Shown one piece after another: positions 33,191-41,007 of a stretch of 64,000 nt of DNA (positions are counted from its first letter, which is position 1; each line of letters starts with the position of its first letter). The notes beneath the pieces were generated by a model. It did no database searches, was not told where the DNA came from, and saw only the letters and a list, made by a program, of their open reading frames with translations. The translations under genes and the position numbers were made by a program. This DNA is from Clostridia bacterium (GTDB lineage Bacteria; Bacillota; Clostridia; Christensenellales; Pumilibacteraceae), in contig CAAGAW010000019.1 in assembly GCA_900767465.1 (NCBI GenBank), positions 15,134 through 79,133 on the forward strand, given 5' to 3'.

Positions 33191-34861
33191 TTATTTCTGA
33201 AGATTAGCCCAGCCGCTTTCGCTCTTTTTGGTATTGTCGAATATATCGCGAGCGGTATAGCCGTAGTTTTTCATCGCTTCGAGGAAGCCTTTTGAGATTT
33301 CGTCGTTGCCGTAACGCGGTCTGTTTATCGGACCCGACCACGTAAGCGCAAACGATTCGAGATTCTTGTTTACGATCGTGCTGTCGGAGGCGAAGTAAAC
33401 CACTTCGGACTCTTCGACGTACTTGGTAAGTTTGGAGAAGTAGTCGTTGAGTTTGCTTCCGTCGTATTCGTAAGAAATGGGTATTTTAAGTCCGGTAGTT
33501 TCGGTGAACGCCGCAAGTTCCGCGTCGCTGTAAAGGAATTTAAGGAAGTCCATAACGGCTTTCTTCTTGCCTTCGTTGTTCTCGACGCGCTTGCTTACGA
33601 AAAGTTGGGACGCGCCTACGTCCAGAAGCGCTTGCTTTTTGCCCTGACCCTCTTCGACCGAACCGTCCAAAATCGTGGGAAGCGGCATAAAGCTTACGTT
33701 GCGCTCCTCTTCGCCCGGGTGCTGTCTGAAATACGTTTCGAAATTGCCGTTGCGGACTGCCTCCGAACACCAGAACGACGCGTCGTAAAGAATACCGGCC
33801 TTTGCTTCGTTAATGAAACTGTACTGCGCCTGAACGTTGGTTTTCGTCGAACTCTTGAAGAACGATTCCTCGAACCAGCCCTCTTTATAGATGAGTTCGA
33901 GCGCGCAAAGAGCGTAATAACGGGAAGCCATATCGTAGATTTTGTAGCCGTTGCTCTCGTCGATCGCGATCATTTCGGTGGTGGGTTTTTTAAGTCCCGA
34001 TCCGCTGTAGAAAAGGTCCTCGTCAGTATATCCCGTTACGACCTCTACTATCTTCTGACCGTTCGAGTTTAGTGAGTAAATCGTTTTGATCTGATCTTTG
34101 CCGGCAAGAGCCGCCCAGATTCCGTCCACGAGGAAGAACGCGTAGTCGATGCACGCGCCCGACATAATGATCGGACTGCGGCCGCCTTCGGTCTTGATCG
34201 CGCTAAGGAGCATAATAAATTCCTGAAGCGAGGACGGAAGTCCGTCGTCCGAAGTTCCGTATTCGCCGTCCGGTCCGCACGATTTTCTTTCGTTCGCGTT
34301 TCTGACGAGCTTGATTACGCCGAACTTGGATCCTACCGGTCTGCCTTTTTCTTCGGGAGCGGCAATGTAAAGGTTGGCTTCTTTAAAAAAGTCCTGATCG
34401 TAGCTTACGCCCGTGTACCACTCGTAATGCGGAAGTCCGTAATAGTTGCCGTCCGCACCCTTGATACGCTTGATCGCGTCGGGATTGATTCTGTCCTTGA
34501 TACCCGAAACGACTTCGCCGAGGTCGAGAAGGAATCCGGACGACGCCATTTCGTAAATGTTGGCTTTGTTCTCGCCGATGTAGATATCGTAACCTTCCGA
34601 ATTGAGCGATGTGTACGGAATCTGCTTGACGTTGGAAACGTTGATTCTTACGCCCGTTTTGCCGGTTTCGTAACTTTCGGTCGCTTTAAGCGCCTCGAAA
34701 CGAGCCGCGGCTTGCTTTATCCACACGTCGCCCGAACAACCCTGATAGTTGGCGAACTCGATTTCCGTAATGGTTTTCGACGACTGATTTCCGCAACCGC
34801 CGAGTCCCGTTACCGCCATAAGCGCGGCGCAAATCGCCGCTACGCATTTTTTAAGTTTCAT
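33191..34861 (-). CDS. Sugar ABC transporter substrate-binding lipoprotein (family 1)
   Basis: The 556-residue lipoprotein (Cys23 in LGGC) has the two-lobe family 1 binding-protein pattern: an early YDIYIGENKANIYEMASSG-type hinge region and a late segment (KKAVMDFLKFLYSDAELAAF). It is longer than simple maltose-binding proteins and closer in size to LplA-like proteins for large glycans. First gene of the 11-gene operon; AAGGAG precedes the ATG. The leader before it contains an inverted repeat (TTCGCCCC/GGGGCGAA, about 34885-34965). Confidence 0.93.
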   Translation of the reverse strand: MKLKKCVAAICAALMAVTGLGGCGNQSSKTITEIEFANYQGCSGDVWIKQAAARFEALKATESYETGKTGVRINVSNVKQIPYTSLNSEGYDIYIGENKANIYEMASSGFLLDLGEVVSGIKDRINPDAIKRIKGADGNYYGLPHYEWYTGVSYDQDFFKEANLYIAAPEEKGRPVGSKFGVIKLVRNANERKSCGPDGEYGTSDDGLPSSLQEFIMLLSAIKTEGGRSPIIMSGACIDYAFFLVDGIWAALAGKDQIKTIYSLNSNGQKIVEVVTGYTDEDLFYSGSGLKKPTTEMIAIDESNGYKIYDMASRYYALCALELIYKEGWFEESFFKSSTKTNVQAQYSFINEAKAGILYDASFWCSEAVRNGNFETYFRQHPGEEERNVSFMPLPTILDGSVEEGQGKKQALLDVGASQLFVSKRVENNEGKKKAVMDFLKFLYSDAELAAFTETTGLKIPISYEYDGSKLNDYFSKLTKYVEESEVVYFASDSTIVNKNLESFALTWSGPINRPRYGNDEISKGFLEAMKNYGYTARDIFDNTKKSESGWANLQK

Positions 34862-35019
34862 ATTCCGGTTTACTCCTTTTTAGTTCGCCCCCGCTTTATC
34901 TTGCGCATTTTCCGATATTTCGACGTTCCGGAAAACACGTTTCGATTCGGCAGGGGCGAAAATTTGTTGGTTTTGTTTATTTGTGAAACGTCCTTAGTGT
35001 AGTTTGCGTAATCGTGCCG
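34862..35019 (-). promoter_or_regulatory. Leader/promoter region of the 11-gene glycan operon
   Basis: The 158 bases between the cysteine-rich lipoprotein gene and the operon contain TACACT with a poor TTAACG upstream at about 16 bases, and a GC-rich inverted repeat (GTTCGCCCCCGC near 34884, GCAGGGGCGAA near 34955). No confident promoter, so an activator such as the AraC protein may be needed. Confidence 0.35.
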
Positions 35020-38013
35020 TTAAGCCTGCGTGCCGATATTGAACGTGATTCCGGTTACGTCAGTGGGCTTTACGATTACCGCGCCGGAACTGTCACATAC
35101 CACGCAACCGAGTTCGGCTGCGGTTACCGAGCAATTGCCGACGTACGTAACTCTCTCGTAGCTCGTTCCGAACAGCGAGCCGATCTTCTTGCCTGCGGCG
35201 TTTACGACGAGATTTTTGAACGTTACGCCTTTGACACCCTCTCTCGTAAGGAAACCTCTATAAGCCTGAATCGTTGCCGAATCGTTTCCTCCGACGTAGT
35301 TGACGGTAACGTCCTCGACCGTCGCCGAGTTGATTTCCGAAGCGAGAACGGTCTGATACGAAGGAATGCTTAACGTAGCGTTTATCGTAAGCTTTCTTAT
35401 GGCTGCTCCTTTCATTACATAAGTGAACAATCCGTTTGAGAGGTTCGTCGTCGTAAGGGTTTTATTCTTTCCGTCAAACGTGCCGTAAAAATCTATGGAA
35501 TTTGCTGACCCCGTATAGGTAATATCGTTTCCGAGAACGTAATATCCGTAGAGTTGCGGACGAGTACCGCCCAAACCGTTACGGAACAACGTTTTAAGTT
35601 GCTCGTCGGTGGTGATTTCGGCGGTGACGAAAAGTACGCCTACGGCAACCGAGGTTCCGTCCGTAAACTCGACGGTTACGGTGTTTTTGCCGTGCGCTTT
35701 CAGGTTGTTTTTGAACGTATCGGTAATATCGTCAACGGAAAGCGAAGTTCCGATCTGCTCGCCGCCGGCCTTTATCGCGCCGACCGTGCGACCGTTATCG
35801 AGCCCTTTGAGGTCGATAGATCCCGACTTATTCAACGCTAATTCCTGCGATCCGAGAATAAATTTGATTTCGGTTTCGCTTACGCTGTCGATTTCCACTC
35901 TGCTGCCTTCGACAACCGCGCCGTCTTTGAATTGCGCCGCAAGGCAATTAACTTCGTCCGCAATTACGGTGCAGTCCTCGAACGTTACGTTGTTAAGTTT
36001 AGTTCCGAAAAGCGAACCTATTTTCTTGCCTCCCGCAAGCACTTTAAGGTTTTTGAACGTTGCGTTATTTACCTGACGGGTAAGGAATCCTCCTCCGTAG
36101 ATGTCCGTCGTGTCGGTTCCTCCCGCATATTCCACGGTAAGGTTTTCGATCGCGGCAAGTTTTCCGCTGCCGTCCGAGAATACGCTGCCGGCAAGAACCT
36201 GCTGATATACTGCCCCCGCATTGAACGTAACCTTTATCGTAAGGTCTTTGATGGTTGCCGAACTATAAACGTCTCCGAACAATCCTTTTACTATGGCGTT
36301 CGTCGTTATCGATTTTCCGTTGCCGTCGAAGGTTCCGTGGAAATTTAATTCGGTTTGCTGACCGGTATAAGTAATATTATCTTCGAGTAAATAATATCCG
36401 TAACGTTTCGGTTGCCCGCTTTCCTGACAATTTTTATCATTAAGTACCGCTTTGAGGTCGGCGTCGCTCGCGATTTTTTTCGTTACGAGGATTACCGGAA
36501 CGGAAATTTCATGATCCGCGCCGTCCGCGTCGGTTACGACTACTTTTACGGTTTTTGCGCCGTGCTTGGTCGGGTCGGCTTTTACGTCGGCAAAATCGAT
36601 TTCTTCGACGTTCGTTCCGAGGTCGAGAGCCTCGCTGCCGACGAGCGTTATCGACTTGACCGAGGCGTATGCGCCTACGCCGGTAAGGTCGATCGAAACC
36701 GTTTCGGCAGTCATATCGAGTTGCTGATTAAGGTTATTCGTCGTCTTTTTGAACGCGTGCACTTTGTCGGGATCAACCTCGCCGCATTCGCATTTTTTGT
36801 AATCGTATTCGGGATCCGAAGTATCGTAGCCCGCGCCCCAGGTGTGGTTAGCCGGATCGACTTCGCCGTACACTGCGCCGCAATGCTCGCAGACGGCTTT
36901 GGTCGTACAAGTAGCCGTACCGCCCGAGCAAGCCTCCGCGGCGTCCGCTACGGTACCGCAGCACTCGTGCTTTTTCGTATGAGTTCCGTCGCCGTTAGAC
37001 TCGTAGGTGAACGTCGTTTTCGTATGGTTGGTAAGGTCGACTTCGCCGTGCGCGTTTTTGCAAACGTCGCAGGTCGCTTTGTCTACGCAGGTAGCCGTAC
37101 CGCCCGAGCAAGCTGCCTCGTTGTTTTTGGCGGTGCAGTCCTCGCGGGTGCAGGCGTGCCAGTGATTAGTTCCGTCGCTCGTCCATTCGGTCGCCCAGAC
37201 GTGAGCAAGCGGATCTCCGTACTTGCCGCCGCAATGCTCGCAAGTCGCTTTCTCGCCGCAAACGGTGGCGGCACCGCCCGAGCATGCCTCCGCGGCAACC
37301 GCTACGGCACCGCAGCACTCGTGCTTTTTCGTATGAGTTCCGTCGCCGTCAGACTCGTAGGTGAACGTCGTTTTCGTGTGGTTGGTAAGATCGGCTTCGC
37401 CGTGCTTGCCGCCGCAATGCTCGCAGGTCGCTTTTTCCACGCAAGTAGCCGTACCGCCCGTACACTCTTCCGCGGCAACCGCTACGGTACCGCAACACTC
37501 GTGCTTTTTCGTATGAGTTCCGTCGCCGTTAGACTCGTAAGTGAACGTCGTATTCGTGTGGTTGGTAAGATCGACTTCGCCGTGCTTGCCGCCGCAATAC
37601 TCGCAGGTCGCTTTTTCCACACAGGTGGCCGTACCGCCCGAGCATGCCTCCGCGGCAACCGCTACGGCACCGCAACACTCGTGCTTTTTCGTATGAGTTC
37701 CGTCGCCGTTGGACTCGTAAGTGAACGCCGTTTTCGTATGGTTAGCCGCGTCGAGTTCGCCGTACGCGTTTTTGCAAACGTCGCAGGTCGCTTTGTCTAC
37801 GCAGGTGGCCGTGCCGCCCGAACAAGCCGCCTCGTCGCTTTTCGCGTCGCAGCCCTCGCCCGTGCAGGCGTGCCAATGATTAGTACCGTCGCTCGTCCAC
37901 TCGGTCGCCCAGGTATGAGTGTGTTCGGGCTTTCCGCCGCAGCCGACCGCAAACGTCATCGACGCCGCTATAAACGCCGCAACGCTAAGTAAAACCAAAA
38001 ACTTCTTCTTCAT
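35020..38013 (-). CDS. Surface lipoprotein with cysteine-rich tandem modules and beta-helix domains
   Basis: The 997-residue lipoprotein (Cys25 in AVGC) starts with about 370 residues of repeating modules. Two types alternate: an ATEWTSDGTNHWHAC module and a FTYESNGDGTHTKKHECC module. Each is followed by CSGGTATCVEKATCEHCG, so cysteines and histidines recur at fixed spacing as in metal-binding or disulfide-clamped units. After an Ig-like segment come two GLUG-like beta-helix regions (FHGTFDGNGKSITT and FYGTFDGKNKTLTT, each followed by GLF). Monocistronic with its own promoter. GGAGGAG precedes the ATG. Function unknown, probably adhesion or glycan contact. Confidence 0.85.
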   Translation of the reverse strand: MKKKFLVLLSVAAFIAASMTFAVGCGGKPEHTHTWATEWTSDGTNHWHACTGEGCDAKSDEAACSGGTATCVDKATCDVCKNAYGELDAANHTKTAFTYESNGDGTHTKKHECCGAVAVAAEACSGGTATCVEKATCEYCGGKHGEVDLTNHTNTTFTYESNGDGTHTKKHECCGTVAVAAEECTGGTATCVEKATCEHCGGKHGEADLTNHTKTTFTYESDGDGTHTKKHECCGAVAVAAEACSGGAATVCGEKATCEHCGGKYGDPLAHVWATEWTSDGTNHWHACTREDCTAKNNEAACSGGTATCVDKATCDVCKNAHGEVDLTNHTKTTFTYESNGDGTHTKKHECCGTVADAAEACSGGTATCTTKAVCEHCGAVYGEVDPANHTWGAGYDTSDPEYDYKKCECGEVDPDKVHAFKKTTNNLNQQLDMTAETVSIDLTGVGAYASVKSITLVGSEALDLGTNVEEIDFADVKADPTKHGAKTVKVVVTDADGADHEISVPVILVTKKIASDADLKAVLNDKNCQESGQPKRYGYYLLEDNITYTGQQTELNFHGTFDGNGKSITTNAIVKGLFGDVYSSATIKDLTIKVTFNAGAVYQQVLAGSVFSDGSGKLAAIENLTVEYAGGTDTTDIYGGGFLTRQVNNATFKNLKVLAGGKKIGSLFGTKLNNVTFEDCTVIADEVNCLAAQFKDGAVVEGSRVEIDSVSETEIKFILGSQELALNKSGSIDLKGLDNGRTVGAIKAGGEQIGTSLSVDDITDTFKNNLKAHGKNTVTVEFTDGTSVAVGVLFVTAEITTDEQLKTLFRNGLGGTRPQLYGYYVLGNDITYTGSANSIDFYGTFDGKNKTLTTTNLSNGLFTYVMKGAAIRKLTINATLSIPSYQTVLASEINSATVEDVTVNYVGGNDSATIQAYRGFLTREGVKGVTFKNLVVNAAGKKIGSLFGTSYERVTYVGNCSVTAAELGCVVCDSSGAVIVKPTDVTGITFNIGTQA
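36830..37930. repeat. In-gene tandem repeats (about 180-bp period)
   Basis: The block starting GCACTCGTGCTTTTTCGTAT recurs at about 36960, 37315, 37495 and 37675. The last three are spaced 180 bases apart and near identical, so recent expansion or contraction of the module number is plausible. Confidence 0.85.
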
Positions 38014-38108
38014 TTTCTCCTCCGAACTAAATTGTTTATTGACGCGTTCCGCTTCTTCCGGAACGCCTTTTACACCTTCAAAACCGCCGTTTTGACGATT
38101 CCGAATTC

Positions 38109-38137
38109 ATTATACCAAAAAATATTGAGCATTTCAA
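38109..38137 (-). promoter_or_regulatory. Promoter of the cysteine-module lipoprotein
   Basis: TTGAAA (38132-38137) and TATAAT (38109-38114), 17 bases apart on the minus strand, give a leader of about 90 bases. Confidence 0.6.
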
Positions 38138-38139
38138 TT

Positions 38140-38577
38140 GCCGATTTTGCAAACAAGATTGCATTTTTTGCACACAATTATGCCCGGATCCCCGCCAAAC
38201 CCGCGATTTGCCCGTTTTTTACCGAAATTACGACCTCGGACGGTGTTTTTGTCGTTCATTTTACGCGAACAGCCGCCTTTCTTTGATCTTCATTTCGTCG
38301 AATTTTACCTTACCGCCTCGAAACCGACACTTCCGCATTGATAAATTTCACGACTGCGTCGTTTTTGTCGCCGTTTTTCCCTCAAAAAATGCAATGACGG
38401 AATCCTTTTAAGACTTATCCTCGGGGAGGCTTTAATAAAGTAAATACGACTATTCCCGCCTGCCGGCGGCTATCCGCCGCGCGGCGGGCGAGGAACGCTC
38501 CCTCAACACGAACGCTTTTGTCACGCGAGCGTATCTGCAAAATACCGATCGTATAAGCATATCGCTTGTACATAATA
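38140..38577. other. Gene-free stretch between two lipoprotein genes
   Basis: No supported gene. It is AT-rich at 38140-38400. At about 38455-38530 it holds a fragment of the dispersed repeat family (GGCGGGCGAGGAACGCTCCC, compare 2675-2697). Confidence 0.4.
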
Positions 38578-38610
38578 AAAAATCCCCTCGCGGTTAAGCG
38601 AGAGGATTCG
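38578..38610 (-). terminator. Terminator of the collagen-like gene
   Basis: On the minus strand ATCCTCTCGC and GCGAGGGGAT pair around a 6-base loop, followed by TTTTTATT. Confidence 0.85.
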
Positions 38611-38633
38611 GGGTTATTAGGTTATCGAAGCGA

Positions 38634-40685
38634 TTACGCTTTTGTCACGACGAAACTTCCGTCGGCGGCTTTGGTTGCTTTGTAGCCGGCTTTAAGGAAC
38701 GACGCCACTTTGCCGGAATCGTCACCGTTGGCGGGGCTGTTCCCTTTGAACGTTCCGCCCGATACGAATATGAGTTGATTGCTTTCGTTTGCCTGATTGA
38801 GAGTAAGCGCCTTCAACGACTTGTTGTACGTATACGCTTCCGTGGTGTTGTTGGTATAAACGCCGCTTTCGACGTAAATTTTACTGTCGGTGAACGCATA
38901 AGCGCATGCGCCGGTGATACTGTCGATCGTAACGTTGAGGTTTTTGAGCGTTACCTGCGCGCCGCCTCTTGCGATAATCGGATCACATTCGTTTGCGACG
39001 ACGGATTCGACGGTTTGCTTGATTGCGGTACCGTCGACAGAACCGTTTTCGATGATCACGGTTGCGCCGATTACGTTAAACGCCTGTCCCGTCGTGTTGC
39101 CTTCGAGCATCGTAACCTTGTGTCCGCCGAGATTTAACGTGAGGTTCTTTTCGACGTCGATACGCTGCGCGATCGAAATATCTTTGCTTAACATGATATA
39201 GGAACTTCCGTTAAGCGCGGCTTTAAGCGATTCTTCGGAATCAACCGAGGCCCACTGTAAGGTATATACGTCGTGATGTTCCGCCGTCACGGTGGGGGTG
39301 CCGCCGGGGTAAGCGGAAATCAGGTCGAGCACGATTTCTTTGCCGGTGGGAACATTGACTTTCTTGTCGCCGACCCAGCCTGCGGTAATGCCGCCTTCGG
39401 TGGACGTAATGTTGAACGTAACGCCCTCTTTAACGGTGGTTTTACCCGAGCGAGCCATAATACCGATACCGTTGACGATATTGAACGTTCCGCCGTTGAC
39501 GATTACTTCGTCGTCGTTGGCTACGTAAATGCCGCCTGCGATATAGCCCGCGGTAGTAATGTTGCCGTTGAAAGTACCGCCGTTGACGACGATCTTGTTC
39601 TTGCCCTTGCCTTCGGATCCGTTGGTCATTAACACGAAGTTATCGTTCGAGGTGTAAGTGCCGCCGTTGATAACGAGGTTACCTGCGGGAGACACGATAG
39701 CGCAGCACTCGGTCGAGGTAACGTCAAGTCCGTCCGCTACGAGCATTGCTCCGTCAAACACACTCAACGCCTCCGCGCCGGACACGATTTTACCGTTCTT
39801 AACGACCGCGTTAATTCCGTTTCCGTACGCCCGTATCACTTTGCCGTCACCGGTGATCGTGTGACCGCCGAGGTCGAGAACCACGTCCGCGGTAATCTCG
39901 ATCGTTTCTTTGGCGGTCATCTCGACGTCGTTCATAAGAACTATGTACGTATTATCGATTTTTGCGACGATGTTGAGTTCTTCGAGCGTGCGTACCATAA
40001 ATCCGATACGACCGATCGCGCCGTCTTCGCCTTTATCACCTTTATCTCCCTTATCTCCTTTATCTCCTTGTGCGCCGGTTGCTCCGGTATCACCCTTGTC
40101 ACCCTTAGGTCCTTGCGCGCCGGTGTCGCCTTTGGGTCCTTGTTCGCCGGTTGCTCCGGTGTCGCCTTTAGGTCCTTGTTCGCCGGTGTCACCCTTGGGT
40201 CCTTGTGCACCGGTATCACCCTTGGGTCCTTGTTCGCCCTGTGCGCCGGTTGCTCCGGTGTCACCCTTAGGTCCTTGTTCGCCGGTATCACCCTTGGGTC
40301 CTTGTTCGCCCTGCGCGCCGGTTGCGCCGGTGTCGCCTTTGGGTCCTTGTGCGCCGGTGTCGCCTTTGGGTCCTTTCTCACCCTGTGCGCCGGTTGCTCC
40401 GGTGTCACCCTTGGGTCCCTGCGCGCCGGTTGCTCCGGTGTCGCCCTTGGGTCCCTGCGCGCCGGTATCACCCTTGTCGCCCTTGTCGCCCTTGGGGCCT
40501 TTGACGGTTTCGAGCCATTCCTCGTAAGAGAGGACCGTGTCTCCACTCGCCTCGGCGTATGCGACGTAAGCCTCGTACACCTTACGCTGTTCGGTTTTGG
40601 GCGTGTTGTTACCGCAAGCGGCAAACGGAACGCACATTGTCACGGCGAGTCCGATCGCAGCCAAACCTTTCATAAACTTCTTCAT
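38634..40685 (-). CDS. Collagen-like surface lipoprotein with beta-helix head
   Basis: The 683-residue product has a lipobox (FAAC, Cys24) and a short helical linker ending LSYEEWLETVK, a leader seen before collagen stalks in Bacillota. Fifty-four uninterrupted Gly-X-Y triplets follow (about 63-224), rich in GPKGDT, GATGAQ and GEQ, and then a C-terminal right-handed beta-helix region (LDLGGHTITGDGKVI and VNGGTFNGNI type turns). It should form a trimeric stalk displaying a head, an adhesin-like design. The ATG at 40685 is chosen for GGAGGAAG upstream. No constitutive promoter lies in its leader; the only strong promoter nearby is on the invertible-looking segment and currently points away. Confidence 0.93.
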   Translation of the reverse strand: MKKFMKGLAAIGLAVTMCVPFAACGNNTPKTEQRKVYEAYVAYAEASGDTVLSYEEWLETVKGPKGDKGDKGDTGAQGPKGDTGATGAQGPKGDTGATGAQGEKGPKGDTGAQGPKGDTGATGAQGEQGPKGDTGEQGPKGDTGATGAQGEQGPKGDTGAQGPKGDTGEQGPKGDTGATGEQGPKGDTGAQGPKGDKGDTGATGAQGDKGDKGDKGDKGEDGAIGRIGFMVRTLEELNIVAKIDNTYIVLMNDVEMTAKETIEITADVVLDLGGHTITGDGKVIRAYGNGINAVVKNGKIVSGAEALSVFDGAMLVADGLDVTSTECCAIVSPAGNLVINGGTYTSNDNFVLMTNGSEGKGKNKIVVNGGTFNGNITTAGYIAGGIYVANDDEVIVNGGTFNIVNGIGIMARSGKTTVKEGVTFNITSTEGGITAGWVGDKKVNVPTGKEIVLDLISAYPGGTPTVTAEHHDVYTLQWASVDSEESLKAALNGSSYIMLSKDISIAQRIDVEKNLTLNLGGHKVTMLEGNTTGQAFNVIGATVIIENGSVDGTAIKQTVESVVANECDPIIARGGAQVTLKNLNVTIDSITGACAYAFTDSKIYVESGVYTNNTTEAYTYNKSLKALTLNQANESNQLIFVSGGTFKGNSPANGDDSGKVASFLKAGYKATKAADGSFVVTKA
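40010..40505. repeat. Collagen-like triplet repeat tract
   Basis: Codes for the 54 Gly-X-Y triplets on the minus strand. The 9- and 18-base sub-repeats (GGTCCTTG, GCGCCGGTTGC type) are near identical and likely to vary in number. Confidence 0.9.
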
Positions 40686-40798
40686 TCTACTTCCTCCAAA
40701 AAAGTATTTTGATCGGGCAAACGGAATTTCCGCTTCCCGCAATCAATCGTTTTTTTGCCCGGGCGACGAAACCGATCGCCGTCACCCCGGTTTGCACA

Positions 40799-40827
40799 TG
40801 TTCATCGAATACTCTATTCGATGAACA
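40799..40827. repeat. Left inverted site of the putative invertible segment
   Basis: TGTTCATCGAATA, core CTC, TATTCGATGAACA: a perfect 13-bp palindrome around a 3-base core. The core makes it directional. Positions 40806-40827 are the exact reverse complement of 40947-40968. Confidence 0.85.
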
Positions 40828-40968
40828 AATCATAAAAATGTTCGATAAAAATACAATTAAAAGCATATAGATATGTGTATTCGGGCTTGAAAACTATAAA
40901 AAGGGTTGACATTATTTTCCTTTAGTGTTATAATATGTGGGCAATGTGTTCATCGAATAGAGTATTCG
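40806..40968. promoter_or_regulatory. Putative invertible promoter segment (present orientation OFF for the collagen-like gene)
   Basis: Two inverted 22-bp copies bound about 119 bp of AT-rich DNA that carries a strong plus-strand promoter, TTGACA (40906-40911), 17 bases, TATAAT (40929-40934). A tyrosine recombinase gene lies 37 bases beyond. As read, transcription runs through the right site into a terminator at 40979-41007. If the segment flips, the same promoter would start near 40833 on the minus strand, giving a leader of about 150 bases to the collagen-like gene at 40685. The leader contains a hairpin (CGGGCAAA/TTTGCCCG). Inversion itself is inferred, not seen. Confidence 0.7.
40906..40934 (+). 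promoter_or_regulatory. Strong promoter inside the invertible segment
   Basis: Consensus TTGACA and TATAAT with the ideal 17-base spacer. The start would be near 40941, six bases before the right inverted site. Confidence 0.8.
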
Positions 40969-40975
40969 GCGAACT
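40947..40975. repeat. Right inverted site of the putative invertible segment
   Basis: TGTTCATCGAATA, core GAG, TATTCG then GCGAAC. The left half and core are the exact inverse of the left site; only the distal two bases of the outer arm differ (GC for AT). Confidence 0.85.
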
Positions 40976-40978
40976 TAC

Positions 40979-41007
40979 GACGGCAGAATTTTTCTGCCGT
41001 TTTTTTA
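40979..41007 (+). terminator. Terminator facing the invertible promoter
   Basis: ACGGCAGAA and TTCTGCCGT pair around a tiny loop, followed by seven T on the plus strand. It would end the OFF-state transcript after about 65-70 bases. It overlaps the recombinase stop codon. Confidence 0.85.

Noticed and set aside
39910..40527. Pro/Ser repeat protein on the plus strand
   Set aside because: Antisense reading of the collagen triplet tract; no ribosome binding site, and the minus-strand frame has a lipobox and full domain structure.
40799..40975. The palindrome pair as ordinary repressor operators or as integron attC/attI sites
   Set aside because: Operators remain possible, but the pair is oriented inversely through its core, flanks a promoter, and lies beside a tyrosine recombinase. 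No integron-integrase features or cassette genes are present.
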